From assembly GCA_025963285.1 (NCBI GenBank), contig JAOPUX010000151.1, positions 1-64,000 of the forward strand: a stretch of DNA of 64,000 nucleotides, read 5' to 3'. The notes beneath the pieces are model-generated. The model ran no database searches and had not been told where the DNA came from. It saw only the letters and a program-made list of their open reading frames with translations. The position numbers and the translations under genes are program-made. Of the stretch, positions 1 to 7,472 are shown piece after piece. The stretch's first letter is position 1; every line of letters begins with the position of its first letter. This DNA comes from Jatrophihabitans sp. Its GTDB lineage: Bacteria; Actinomycetota; Actinomycetes; Mycobacteriales; Jatrophihabitantaceae.

Positions 1-2
1 AG

Positions 3-383
3 CGGGAGCGGGGGGTGACCCGCTGGCGCTGGTCGAACGCCGGGCACCCGCCCCCGATGGTGCTCAACCCGGACGGCACGGTCGCGGTGCTGGGCGGGGT
101 GAGCGCCGACCTGCTGCTCGGGATCGACCCGGGCACCGAGCGGGTGGAGTCAGAGGTCACGCTGGACCGGGGGTCCACCGTCCTGCTCTACACCGACGGG
201 CTCGTCGAGCGCACTGACGAGGACCTCGACGAGAGCCTGGCCCGGCTGGCCCTCGCCCTGGCCGGCACCGACTCCTGGTCGCTGGACGACATCTGCGACT
301 GGGCCCTCTCCGGACGCCGGAACGCGCGCCGGGACGACATCGCGCTGCTGGCCTTCCGGCTCACCGGCATCGATCCGCGCTGA
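3..383 (+). CDS. SpoIIE-family PP2C protein phosphatase, C-terminal part (5' end outside window)
   Basis: The frame is open from the first bases, so the gene begins upstream of the window; the GTG at 15 is internal. The visible 127 residues match the end of a SpoIIE/RsbU-type serine phosphatase domain. They show the NAGHPPP motif near the start, a central LLLGIDPG turn, the LLYTDGLVE strand-turn that carries a metal-binding Asp in the family, and the closing RRDDIALL motif with another metal-binding Asp. Such enzymes dephosphorylate anti-anti-sigma factors or similar partners in partner-switching pathways. The sensory N-terminal domain that would indicate the signal is not in the window. The next gene is 16 bases downstream on the same strand but is functionally unrelated. 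The family call is firm; the target is unknown. Confidence 0.9.
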   Translation, partial: RERGVTRWRWSNAGHPPPMVLNPDGTVAVLGGVSADLLLGIDPGTERVESEVTLDRGSTVLLYTDGLVERTDEDLDESLARLALALAGTDSWSLDDICDWALSGRRNARRDDIALLAFRLTGIDPR

Positions 384-399
384 GCGCGTCACCGCTCAA

Positions 400-756
400 G
401 TGGACGATGGACTCATGGACCTCGTTGAGCCCGAGCGGTTCGAGCTGATGGTGAGCAGGGCGCTGGACGACATGCCGCCGAAGCTGGGCAAGGCGATGCG
501 CAACGTCGCCGTCACCGTCGACCACGACTCGACCGACCTGCGGCTGCTCGGCCTCTACGAAGGCTTCCCGCTGACGGAGCGGACCTCGCACTACTCGACC
601 GTGATGCCGGATCGGATCACGATCTTCCGCCACGCCATCTGCGCCAGCTGCCGCTCGGAGGAGGAGGTGGTCGAGCAGGTGCGGCGCACCGTGATCCACG
701 AGATCGGCCACCACTTCGGCATAAGCGACGGACGCCTGCACGAGCTGGGTTGGTGA
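400..756 (+). CDS. Zincin-like metallopeptidase family protein
   Basis: This 118-residue protein has the compact single-domain layout of the actinobacterial zincin-like metallopeptidase family (PF06262). The signature HEIGHHFGISD lies at residues 100-110, with HExxH at 100-104 and the downstream Asp as probable third ligand. The family segments DLRLLGLYEG (46-55) and DRITIFR (71-77) are also present. There is no signal peptide or membrane segment, so it is cytosolic. Substrates of the family are not well established. An in-frame ATG at 415 is an alternative start; neither start has a strong ribosome binding site. The gene ends just before a long perfect hairpin that probably terminates transcription. 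Confidence 0.88.
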   Translation: MDDGLMDLVEPERFELMVSRALDDMPPKLGKAMRNVAVTVDHDSTDLRLLGLYEGFPLTERTSHYSTVMPDRITIFRHAICASCRSEEEVVEQVRRTVIHEIGHHFGISDGRLHELGW

Positions 757-769
757 TGCGCTGAGCCCG

Positions 770-814
770 ATTGTGCAACTTCTGCCGCCGCTGCGGCGGC
801 AGACGTTGCACAAT
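770..814. terminator. Long inverted repeat, probable intrinsic terminator or REP-like element
   Basis: Two arms of 21 bases (770-790 and 794-814) pair with a single mismatch (780/804) around a 3-base loop. The outer arm is ATTGTGCAAC with GTTGCACAAT, and the inner arm is TCTGCCGCCG with CGGCGGCAGA. It sits directly after the metallopeptidase stop and before the glutathione peroxidase. No T-tract follows, which is common for actinobacterial terminators. The symmetry would also fit a dispersed palindromic element. Confidence 0.6.
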
Positions 815-878
815 CCAGCGGGCTGGCCCAGTACCGTGGAAGTCGCCGGCGCCGGCCGGTCCGTAGAAGGAGCCTTCT

Positions 879-1427
879 GTGACCACCGCACTGCAGTCCG
901 TCCCGATCGACACCATCAGCGGCGAGCCGACGTCACTGGCCGAGTACGCCGGCCGCGTCCTCCTGGTGGTGAACGTCGCCTCCAAATGCGGGCTGACGCC
1001 TCAGTACGAAGGCCTGGAGGCGCTCTACGAGCGCTTCAACGGCCAGGGCCTGGAGGTGCTCGGCTTCCCGGCCAATGACTTCCGCGAGCAGGAGCCCGGG
1101 ACCAACGAGGAGATCCTCGAGTTCTGCCAGGCGACGTACGCGGTGAAGTTCCCGATCTTCGCCAAGATCGCGGTGACCGGCGAGGACAAGCACCCGCTCT
1201 ACGAGCTGCTCACCGAGGCCGTCCCACACGCGAGCGGCGACCCTGAGGCGCACCGGGAGCGGCTGCGCGGCTTCGGTATTCCCGCCAACGACGACCCCGA
1301 CATCCTCTGGAACTTCGAGAAGTTCCTCATCGGACGCGATGGCACCGTCCTGGCGCGCTTCGCTCCGAACCTCGTCCCCGAGGACCCGGCTCTCGTCGGA
1401 GCCATCGAGGACGCCCTCGCCAGCTGA
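879..1427 (+). CDS. Glutathione peroxidase-family thiol peroxidase
   Basis: A 182-residue cytosolic thioredoxin-fold peroxidase that reduces hydrogen or organic peroxides. In actinobacteria the reductant is more likely thioredoxin or a mycothiol system than glutathione. The peroxidatic cysteine is Cys37 in NVASKCGLTPQY. The second motif reads FPANDFREQEPG (residues 63-74), so the usual Gln is Asp67, a variant common in this branch. The Trp/Asn pair is present as WNFEKF (144-149). About 25 extra residues lie between the central domain and the WNF motif, as in other bacterial members. The GTG start at 879 is preceded by AGAAGGAG at 865-872, a good ribosome binding site. It converges on the DUF1992 gene. 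Confidence 0.92.
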   Translation: MTTALQSVPIDTISGEPTSLAEYAGRVLLVVNVASKCGLTPQYEGLEALYERFNGQGLEVLGFPANDFREQEPGTNEEILEFCQATYAVKFPIFAKIAVTGEDKHPLYELLTEAVPHASGDPEAHRERLRGFGIPANDDPDILWNFEKFLIGRDGTVLARFAPNLVPEDPALVGAIEDALAS

Positions 1428-1437
1428 CAGCTGCGGC

Positions 1438-1454
1438 GCTGCCGGGGCGGCAGC
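1438..1454. terminator. Short GC hairpin between convergent genes
   Basis: GCTGCC (1438-1443) pairs with GGCAGC (1449-1454) around a GGGGC loop. It lies in the 55-base gap between the convergent peroxidase and DUF1992 genes. The stem is only six base pairs and has no T-tract, so termination is a guess from position. Confidence 0.3.
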
Positions 1455-1482
1455 CAGCAGGGTCCGACACCGGCTCCGGTGA

Positions 1483-1971
1483 TCATCGGCGCCGGAACCA
1501 CCCGCGCCTGCCCCGCCGCTCCGCCGGTTCAGTCGGTTGGACACGCGGGACTGCGGTCGCCTCGGCCTCTCGCTGGCGTGCCCACTCACTGATCGTGGCC
1601 TCGACGTCGACGCACTTGACGCGGAACGGGGGGCCGTCCGGGGGCAGCGCATGGGCGCGGAGGATGCGCGCGTTGAGGTCGTCGATCAGCCGTCGGGCGT
1701 CGCCCTCGGAGCGGACTCGACGAAGCCGCTCGGGCAGCGTCTCGACCTCCTTGGCCAGTGCCAGCGACGGCGGCAACAGCGAAGCGGCATCGACGCCCTC
1801 CCGCTTGAGGTAGCCGGCCAGCCACGCCAGCTCGGGCTGAGGCTCGTCGAGGCCGGCGATGGGTTTGCCCTTGCCAGGAAGGCGATCGAAGGCACCGTCA
1901 GCCTCCGCTTCCTTGATCTGGCGCTCGATCCAGCCTGGGAACGACATGCCGGGAGGCTTCCGTGGTGTCAT
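1483..1971 (-). CDS. DUF1992 domain-containing protein
   Basis: The 162-residue product contains the DUF1992 (DnaJ-C28 conserved) domain in its first 120 residues. The family core is FPGWIERQIKEAE followed by FDRLPGKGKP (Gly/Lys-rich turn), then an LDEPQPELAW strand and helix. The C-terminus is Arg/Pro-rich and charged. The function of this family is not established, and there is no DnaJ J-domain. The open frame extends upstream to 2004, but the ATG at 1971 has GGAGGGAGC just upstream and places the domain at the N-terminus, so that start is preferred. It stands alone, converging with the peroxidase gene. Confidence 0.85.
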   Translation of the reverse strand: MTPRKPPGMSFPGWIERQIKEAEADGAFDRLPGKGKPIAGLDEPQPELAWLAGYLKREGVDAASLLPPSLALAKEVETLPERLRRVRSEGDARRLIDDLNARILRAHALPPDGPPFRVKCVDVEATISEWARQREAEATAVPRVQPTEPAERRGRRGWFRRR

Positions 1972-2248
1972 TGCCGGCTCCCTCCGCGCAGTCGAGTGGG
2001 ACACCGCAGCAACCCAGGATCAACTACTTCAACGGTAGCAATCGAGCTCGCCTGCCGAGCGGGCCTTGCGCAGACGACGGATCGGCCCCTACGGGTGGGA
2101 CGTCTGCGGGTTCGTGTTGCCGTTGGGACGTAGCGCAGCACGAAGAGGACGCGCACTGAGCGCCGCTGTTGCACGCGCGATGAGTCTGCGGAAGCGCTGC
2201 GCTGCGAGGTGTGTCCCGGCGTTCACCTTGCTAGGACACAATCGGCCG

Positions 2249-3406
2249 GTGGCCGAGCCTGGCGTGGGACAGCCGACGCTCCCCACCATCGCGCGCGAGT
2301 GGGGCCGGATCGGCTGCATCGGGTTCGGCGGGCCGCCCGCTCATATCGCCCTGCTCCGGCGGCTGTGCGTTCAGGACAGAGGCTGGATCGACGCCGCTGA
2401 GTTCGAGGACGGCATAGCCGCCACGAACCTGCTACCTGGTCCGGCCTCGACGCAGCTGGCGATCTTCTGCGCCTGGCGGCTGCGCGGGGCGCGCGGCGCG
2501 GTGATCGGCGGGCTTAGTTTCATCGTGCCGGGTCTCGTCGTGATCCTTGCCCTCGCAGCGCTCTTCCTCGCCGGTCATCCACCCCTCGCTATCCGTGGTG
2601 CCGCGGCGGGGGCGGGCGCGGCTGTTGCCGCCGTTGCCGCCCAGGCCGCCAGCGCGTTGGTCCCGACCAGCTGGCGGCGGGCGCACCGTCCTCGACAGCA
2701 CCTCCGCTGGGTTGCCTACGCACTGGCTGGTGCGCTGGCCGCGATCGCCATCGGGCCGTTCGTGGTGGCGGTGCTGGTCGCGGCCGGCTTCGTCGAGGTC
2801 GCGTTCCGGCACGCGCCAAGGCTCGACGTCCGACGCGCTATCCCCTTCGCGGTAGGCAGTCACGTGGCCACGGGCGGGCTTGCGGCGCTCGCGTGGACGG
2901 CAATCAAGGTCGGAGCCCTGTCCTACGGCGGCGGGTTCGTGATCATCCCGCTGATGCGTTCGGACGCCGTCGATCACTACCACTGGATGACCAACGCCCA
3001 GTTCCTCAACGCGGTGGCGCTGGGGCAGGTCACGCCCGGACCCGTCGTGCAGACCGTGGCCGTGGTCGGCTACGCCGCCGGCGGTATCGGCGGTGGCCTA
3101 CTCGCGGCAGCCATCGCATTCGGCCCCTCGTTCCTGTTCGTGATGGCGGGCGGCCCACGCTTCGACCGCCTGCGCACCAACCTCCGCGTCCAGGCCTTCC
3201 TCGACGGAGCCGGCCCGGCCGCGATCGGCGCCATCGCCGGATCAGCCGTCGTCCTGGCCGCCGAGCTCAGTCATGCGTGGCAGATCGCGATCCTCGTCGC
3301 CGCGGCGATCTGGCTCCTGATTCTTCGGCGTGGCGTCGTGCTGGCGCTCGTCGCCGCCGGGGTGGTCGGAGCGGTCGGCGCGGTCGCCGGGCTACCCGTC
3401 AGCTAG
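2249..3406 (+). CDS. chrA: Chromate transporter (CHR family), two-domain form
   Basis: A 385-residue inner-membrane protein with two homologous CHR halves, each of about six hydrophobic segments. The first half opens with the motif IGCIGFGGPPAHIALLRR and contains NLLPGPASTQLAIF. The second opens with KVGALSYGGGFVIIPLM and contains ALGQVTPGPVVQTVAVVGY. CHR proteins export chromate by a proton-linked mechanism; some members have other anion roles. The open frame reaches back to 2066, but the upstream 61 residues are basic and unlike the family. The GTG at 2249 (VAEPGVGQ) gives the standard length and has an AGGA-type site upstream. No chrB-type regulator is adjacent. Confidence 0.9.
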   Translation: MAEPGVGQPTLPTIAREWGRIGCIGFGGPPAHIALLRRLCVQDRGWIDAAEFEDGIAATNLLPGPASTQLAIFCAWRLRGARGAVIGGLSFIVPGLVVILALAALFLAGHPPLAIRGAAAGAGAAVAAVAAQAASALVPTSWRRAHRPRQHLRWVAYALAGALAAIAIGPFVVAVLVAAGFVEVAFRHAPRLDVRRAIPFAVGSHVATGGLAALAWTAIKVGALSYGGGFVIIPLMRSDAVDHYHWMTNAQFLNAVALGQVTPGPVVQTVAVVGYAAGGIGGGLLAAAIAFGPSFLFVMAGGPRFDRLRTNLRVQAFLDGAGPAAIGAIAGSAVVLAAELSHAWQIAILVAAAIWLLILRRGVVLALVAAGVVGAVGAVAGLPVS

Positions 3407-3999
3407 GCCAATCCGGGCGCCGGAATTACTGACCATAACCAGCCCAATACCGAAGCATTCGTCGTCGCCGGGCATATTCCCTTTATGTGTTTGTCGTGCT
3501 GCGGGAACGCTAATCTTATTTGCCGTGGACTGGCCGCCGAACTCCCCCCGCTGACGACGTCAGGATCGAAGATCGAATAGCGATGGACCGGAGACGCGGT
3601 CCGCCGTGCTGGGTCAGCTCCCCAGCACGAGATCCGGAACGGGCCACGGGAAGGTCGTCTCGCACGACCAGCGCCTCCGTGGTCGGCTCCACGACCGATC
3701 GCTGCCCATCTCGTTGGGGATTCCGTCGACGAGTCCCTTGGTGCAGGTCAACAGTTACTGAGCGGTAGCGGTTTCAGGTCACATTCCGCGCGCGACAGCC
3801 TCGGCGACCGCCGAGATAGATAGGGTTCCACTTAGCTCACATTCCTGGGCGACGCAGCATGCGGAAACCCGTCAGGAAGTCTCGACCTGAGATCCCAATG
3901 TGTCCGTCGGCGTGCATCGTGGGCGGCGTGACCAGGTCGAGGTCAAGCGAATCTAACTAAAGCGCCTTATTTGGCACGCGGATATGCAGGTGGGTGGAT
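3407..3999. other. Intergenic region without a recognisable gene
   Basis: About 590 bases between chrA and the response regulator. Short open frames exist on the plus strand (around 3330-3554 and 3520-3768), but their translations are Arg/Ser/Pro-rich with no recognisable motif and no ribosome binding sites. The region is less GC-rich than its flanks. It may contain the promoter of the response regulator or gene debris. Confidence 0.5.
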
Positions 4000-4722
4000 A
4001 TGCGGGTGCTGGTCATCGAGAGGGATCAGCCGACCACGATCATGTTGGTGCGGCAGCTTCGCCATGCGGGCATGCACGTGGATGCCGCCGTCGACGGGAC
4101 CGACGGTCTCGAGAAGGCGCTGCTCGGACACTACGACGTCGTCGTCCTCGAACGGGACCTCGACGGCCTGTCCGGTGATGAGGTCTGTTGGCGGCTGCAC
4201 TCGACCCGCCAACCCGCGCGCCTGCTCATGCTGTCAACCCGCGCCGAGGTCGAGGAACGGGTCTCCGGACTGGACCTCGGAGCCGATGACTACCTGACCA
4301 AACCCTTCGCGCAGACCGAGTTCGTGGCCAGGGTGCGCGCGCTGGGCCGCCGCCAGACAACGGCCGCTGCAGTGATGCTGCGGTGCGGCGATCTCGAGCT
4401 CGACCCGCACAACCGCAGCGTGCACCGAGGCGGTGCGCGGATACATCTGGCCAACAAGGAGTTCCGCGTGCTGGAGATGCTGCTGCGAGCCGACGGGGCG
4501 CTCGTCAGCAGTCGTCAGCTCATCCAGGAGGTGTGGGCGCGAGGGACCACGAAGGAAGTATCGACATCAGTACTGCGGGTGACGATGCGGACGCTGCGGG
4601 TCAAGCTGGGCGAGCCGCCGATCATTCAGACCGTCGTACGCGTCGGCTACCAGGTTCGACCTCCTGCCCCCGCCGAGGCCGAACCACTCGCCGAACCAGA
4701 CGCGGCTCGTGACAGCGCCTAA
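4000..4722 (+). CDS. OmpR/PhoB-family response regulator with atypical receiver
   Basis: The 240-residue product has a receiver domain (about 1-115) and a winged-helix DNA-binding domain (about 128-222), with the OmpR-type signature LANKEFRVLEMLL and the recognition segment VSTSVLRVTMRTLRVKLG. Aligning the receiver with PhoB puts Glu51 (VVLERDLDG) where the phosphoacceptor Asp should be. The acidic pair is reduced to Glu7-Arg8. The conserved Lys101 (LTKPF) and a Ser79 switch residue are kept. It may therefore act without phosphorylation. No histidine kinase is adjacent, so it is an orphan. A GTG lies six bases upstream, but AGGTGG at 3988-3993 is better spaced for the ATG at 4000. Confidence 0.9.
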   Translation: MRVLVIERDQPTTIMLVRQLRHAGMHVDAAVDGTDGLEKALLGHYDVVVLERDLDGLSGDEVCWRLHSTRQPARLLMLSTRAEVEERVSGLDLGADDYLTKPFAQTEFVARVRALGRRQTTAAAVMLRCGDLELDPHNRSVHRGGARIHLANKEFRVLEMLLRADGALVSSRQLIQEVWARGTTKEVSTSVLRVTMRTLRVKLGEPPIIQTVVRVGYQVRPPAPAEAEPLAEPDAARDSA

Positions 4723-4778
4723 CAGCAGATGCGACGAGCCGATGCGCGCGCGGAGACTCGACAAGGAAGCGTGAGACG

Positions 4779-5003
4779 GTGACGACGTCAGGTTTCGAAG
4801 CGGAACTGCTGCAGCGCTGGCTCCGAGCCCAGGCTGAGCTCGATGAGGCCCAGGAGCGAGGCGCGCCGGCGGAAGAGCTACGTCGACTGCGGACCCGCGT
4901 CGTCGCCGCGCGGTCGCAGTGTCACAAGGCCCGGTTCAGCCACGCGAAGATCGCACGGAGGGATACCTCAGACCCGACAGGCGAATCCGAGGCCACAGCC
5001 TGA
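4779..5003 (+). CDS. Small helical hypothetical protein
   Basis: A 74-residue charged protein, mostly Arg/Glu/Ala with heptad-like spacing across residues 5-50 (for example AELLQRWLRAQAELDEAQER), suggesting a short coiled coil. It is cytosolic with one Cys. It starts at a GTG 56 bases after the response regulator, with a GGAAG site upstream, and may be cotranscribed with it. No family is recognised. Its GC-rich third positions are consistent with coding. Confidence 0.5.
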   Translation: MTTSGFEAELLQRWLRAQAELDEAQERGAPAEELRRLRTRVVAARSQCHKARFSHAKIARRDTSDPTGESEATA

Positions 5004-5118
5004 CTTGACCGGCCGCCAAGCGGACGAGAAACCGGCGAGGTCGCAGCCAACTCAAGGCTGCCTTGGACCTGCAGTCGGACCACGCGGCAGAGACTCGGCA
5101 TGCTTCGGGCTCGGGAAT

Positions 5119-5361
5119 TTACAGGGCTTTTCGACCGGTACGCCGGTACAACAAGCCTCGCTCTGAGAGTACGGAGCGTGCAGCGCTGTTGACACGGTCA
5201 GCTGCCAGTGCAGCGTGTCCGCGCGGCCCCAGCTCGTTCGGGCACAACTCGTGGGCGAGTACTTCGACGCTCCCGCGGTCGGCGATGCAGACCTCGACTT
5301 CGATCAACGTCCTACATTCTGGACACGGCACGTACAACTCGAGGTATCGCTTCTCGGACAT
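5119..5361 (-). CDS. Small CxxC-containing hypothetical protein
   Basis: An 80-residue frame starting at an ATG. The N-terminal half reads LELYVPCPECRTLIEVEV, a CPEC knuckle within alternating beta-like residues, followed by two more cysteines (VCIAD and ELCPNE) that could complete a zinc ribbon. The C-terminal half is Arg/Ala-rich. Third positions are only moderately GC-rich and the ribosome binding site is poor. No family is recognised, and it could be a chance frame. Confidence 0.4.
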   Translation of the reverse strand: MSEKRYLELYVPCPECRTLIEVEVCIADRGSVEVLAHELCPNELGPRGHAALAADRVNSAARSVLSERGLLYRRTGRKAL

Positions 5362-5746
5362 GCCATCTGCGCCCTCGGTCCCGAATTCATGGTGCTGTGC
5401 TCAGTACAGGGAGGGGCGCCAGTGGTCGGATCGACCGCTCAGGCTGCCTTGCTCTTGTCCTCGGGCGACGCGGATGCTGGCGTGCGCGACATCAACTGGT
5501 CGAGGCTATCGAGCCGAACGCGCTTGGGGTTGGCCACCGACCCGCCGACGGGTCGAGCCGGACGTGGGTTCTCGCTCATGCCAGACCTACCCGTTGGATG
5601 GAGGAGCGCTGCGGAGGTGTATCGCTCCAGGATGACGTGGGCAGATTGCGGGACAGTTTCGACGCCGCGAACATCGCGAGCCGTCCCGGTGATCCTCGAC
5701 GCTGGGCGAGCGCGCCGCGTGCAGCAGCGGGGCCCGGACGTGAAGA
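5362..5746. other. Intergenic region, no convincing gene
   Basis: About 385 bases between the small CxxC frame and the tRNA-Ser terminator. A plus-strand frame (5215-5763) crosses it but overlaps the CxxC frame antisense, has no ribosome binding site and has no recognisable motif. Nothing else could be supported. Confidence 0.45.
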
Positions 5747-5778
5747 AACCCTCGGCGCGCTAACGCGTGCCGAGGGTT
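5747..5778 (-). terminator. Intrinsic terminator downstream of tRNA-Ser
   Basis: AACCCTCGGC (5747-5756) pairs perfectly with GCCGAGGGTT (5769-5778), extended by a partial GCG/CGC inner stem. Read on the minus strand the hairpin is followed by TTTCTT, a U-rich tail. It lies 16 bases past the 3' end of tRNA-Ser. Confidence 0.8.
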
Positions 5779-5793
5779 CTGACATAGATCAGT

Positions 5794-5881
5794 TGGCGGT
5801 GGCGGTGGGATTCGAACCCACGGTGGTGTTACCCACACACGCTTTCGAGGCGTGCTCCTTTGGCCGCTCGGACACGCCACC
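5794..5881 (-). tRNA. tRNA-Ser (anticodon CGA)
   Basis: An 88-base type II tRNA with encoded CCA. The acceptor arms GGTGGCG and CGCCACC pair, and the anticodon stem CACGC/GCGTG encloses CTCGAAA, giving anticodon CGA. A long variable arm and the T-loop TTCGAAT are present. It reads UCG serine codons. The frames crossing it on both strands are tRNA-derived artefacts. Confidence 0.97.
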
Positions 5882-5918
5882 GTCGAACAGACTACAGGAG
5901 CCACAACGGCGGCGATCC

Positions 5919-6368
5919 TCACCGCTTGGCGGCGAAGAACTCCTCGAGCAGCGCCCCGCACTCGGCCTCGCGCACGCCGCCGAGCACCTCGGGACGGTGA
6001 TTGAGACGGCGGTCCCGCACGACATCCCAGAGCGACCCCACCGCCCCGGCCTTCGGGTCCCACGCGCCGAAGACCAGGCGTGACACCCTCGCCAGCACGA
6101 TCGCGCCCGCGCACATGGTGCACGGCTCGAGGGTGACGGCCAGCGTGCAGCCGGTCAGGTTCCACGAGCCGAGGGCGGCACCGGCCCGGCGCAGGGCCAG
6201 TACCTCGGCGTGCGCGGTCGGATCGAACTCCAGCGCCCGCTCGTTGTGGCCCGTCGCCAGCACGGCGCCGGACGGGTCGAAGACCACCGCTCCGATCGGG
6301 ACCTCGCCCACGGCGAGAGCAGCGCGCGCCGAGACGAGGGCGGCCTCGAGCTGATCAGGGGCGGTCAC
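5919..6368 (-). CDS. tadA: tRNA-specific adenosine-34 deaminase
   Basis: This 149-residue enzyme converts wobble adenosine-34 to inosine in tRNA-Arg(ACG). The zinc site is complete: His53 with catalytic Glu55 (TAHAEVLAL) and PCTMC with Cys83 and Cys86. The N-terminal VGEVPIGAVV motif is typical. The start is GTG at 6368, overlapping the upstream stop by four bases (GTGA). The longer open frame to 6458 runs inside the neighbour and is not used. It is the third gene of a translationally coupled trio with two partner-protein genes. Confidence 0.95.
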   Translation of the reverse strand: MTAPDQLEAALVSARAALAVGEVPIGAVVFDPSGAVLATGHNERALEFDPTAHAEVLALRRAGAALGSWNLTGCTLAVTLEPCTMCAGAIVLARVSRLVFGAWDPKAGAVGSLWDVVRDRRLNHRPEVLGGVREAECGALLEEFFAAKR

Positions 6369-6850
6369 GCGCGCAGGTCGTCGAACGCCTCGCCGCAGCC
6401 GGCCTTCTCGCAGACGGCAACGAGCACGTCCATCGGCAGGGTGCCCTCGTGCGCGCACATGGCGATCAGCTCGCTGGCCGAGATGCCGAGGTCGTCGACG
6501 ATCTCGGCGTCACCGAACGGTGCACTGTCGTGGGCAGGCGGGGCGTCCTCGTCATCATCGAGTTCGGCCTCACCGATCTCGACGAGGTCCTCGGCGATCA
6601 CCGCCGCGATCGGGTAGGCGTCGGCCGCGTGGCCGTCGGACAGGAACGCGCGCGGCTCGTCGTCGGGGTCGTCGATGCGGATGATCCCGGCGTACTCGTC
6701 GTCCTGCTCGACCACGAGCAGCCGCAGCTCACCGTCGATGTCGACGGCGACGTCTGCCATGTCGGTGAGGCTCTCGCAGCCGTCGAGGGAGACCTCGACC
6801 GCCGTCCACGACTTACCCGTCCGCGCAAGGACGCAGGCGAAGTGACTCAT
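6365..6850 (-). CDS. tRNA adenosine deaminase-associated protein (copy adjacent to tadA)
   Basis: A 161-residue acidic cytosolic protein of the actinobacterial family that accompanies tadA. It starts MSHFACVLARTG, has an LLVVEQDDEYAGIIRID beta-rich core, a very acidic linker (about residues 93-110, DDDEDAPP) and a C-terminal helical ELIAMCAHEGTLPMDVL segment. The function of the family is not known. The gene overlaps both neighbours by four bases (ATGA and GTGA), so all three are probably translated together. It is the same length as the upstream gene and has the same layout, so the two look like tandem paralogues. Confidence 0.85.
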   Translation of the reverse strand: MSHFACVLARTGKSWTAVEVSLDGCESLTDMADVAVDIDGELRLLVVEQDDEYAGIIRIDDPDDEPRAFLSDGHAADAYPIAAVIAEDLVEIGEAELDDDEDAPPAHDSAPFGDAEIVDDLGISASELIAMCAHEGTLPMDVLVAVCEKAGCGEAFDDLRA

Positions 6851-7332
6851 CGGGCCGCCTGCGCCAGCTCACTTGCTGCCGTGTACGTGTCACCTAGGCC
6901 GAGCCGCTCGACGATCGCGTCGAGCATCTCGTCGGGGTAGGCGTCGATGTCGTCCAAGATCTGCTCCATCTCGTCCTCGGAGAGCCCCAGGTCGGAGAAG
7001 AGGTCGAGGTCGCCGACCGGCCAGACCTCGTCCAGTTCGTCGTCGTCCGGCGGTTCCTCACCGAGACGCGTCATCGCCTGCTCGGCCAGCGGGTATTCGA
7101 CCGACGCCGTGAGGTCGGAGAGCAGCAGCGAGATCCGGCCGCCCTCCAGCCGGGCGATGAGGAAGAACTCGTCGTCGACGCAGGCGACGACGAACGGCCC
7201 ACCCTCGATGGGTTGCGACCGCAGTGCCTGCAGCAGCACACCGAGATCGGCGAGCATCGCGGGTGGCAGCGGTTCGGCGCGCCACTCCCCCGCGTCGCGA
7301 TAAGCCGCGACAGCGAAGCCACGCTGCGCCAT
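6847..7332 (-). CDS. tRNA adenosine deaminase-associated protein (first copy)
   Basis: A 161-residue acidic protein with the family pattern: FAVAAYRDAGEW near the start, a beta-rich core (FFLIARLEGG, ISLLLSDLTASVEYPLAE), an acidic linker (PPDDDELDEV) and a C-terminal helical region (LDDIDAYPDEMLDAIVERLG). The chosen ATG at 7332 has AGAGAGG 11 bases upstream; GTG codons just upstream are alternatives. It leads the operon to the second copy and tadA. It diverges from the prephenate dehydrogenase gene, and the promoters of both must lie within 7333-7472. Confidence 0.85.
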   Translation of the reverse strand: MAQRGFAVAAYRDAGEWRAEPLPPAMLADLGVLLQALRSQPIEGGPFVVACVDDEFFLIARLEGGRISLLLSDLTASVEYPLAEQAMTRLGEEPPDDDELDEVWPVGDLDLFSDLGLSEDEMEQILDDIDAYPDEMLDAIVERLGLGDTYTAASELAQAAR

Positions 7333-7472
7333 GAAGACCACCACCTCTCTCACGATCCGACGACGGTGAGGTATCGATCCTGACACGTACGCGCCCACGG
7401 CGGGAAGTCGATCGATGTGAGGCGCTAGCGTCGACGAGTGCTCAGCCAACCCCCGACGTACGAGCTATCGCG

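Noticed and set aside
5215-5763. 182-residue plus-strand frame
   Set aside because: No ribosome binding site, no recognisable motif, overlaps a small CxxC frame and reaches the tRNA-Ser terminator.
5789-6025. Frames crossing 5.8-6.0 kb with SERPKEHASKACVGNTTVGSNP or VGFEPTVVLPTHAFE
   Set aside because: Both are readings of the tRNA-Ser gene, not proteins.
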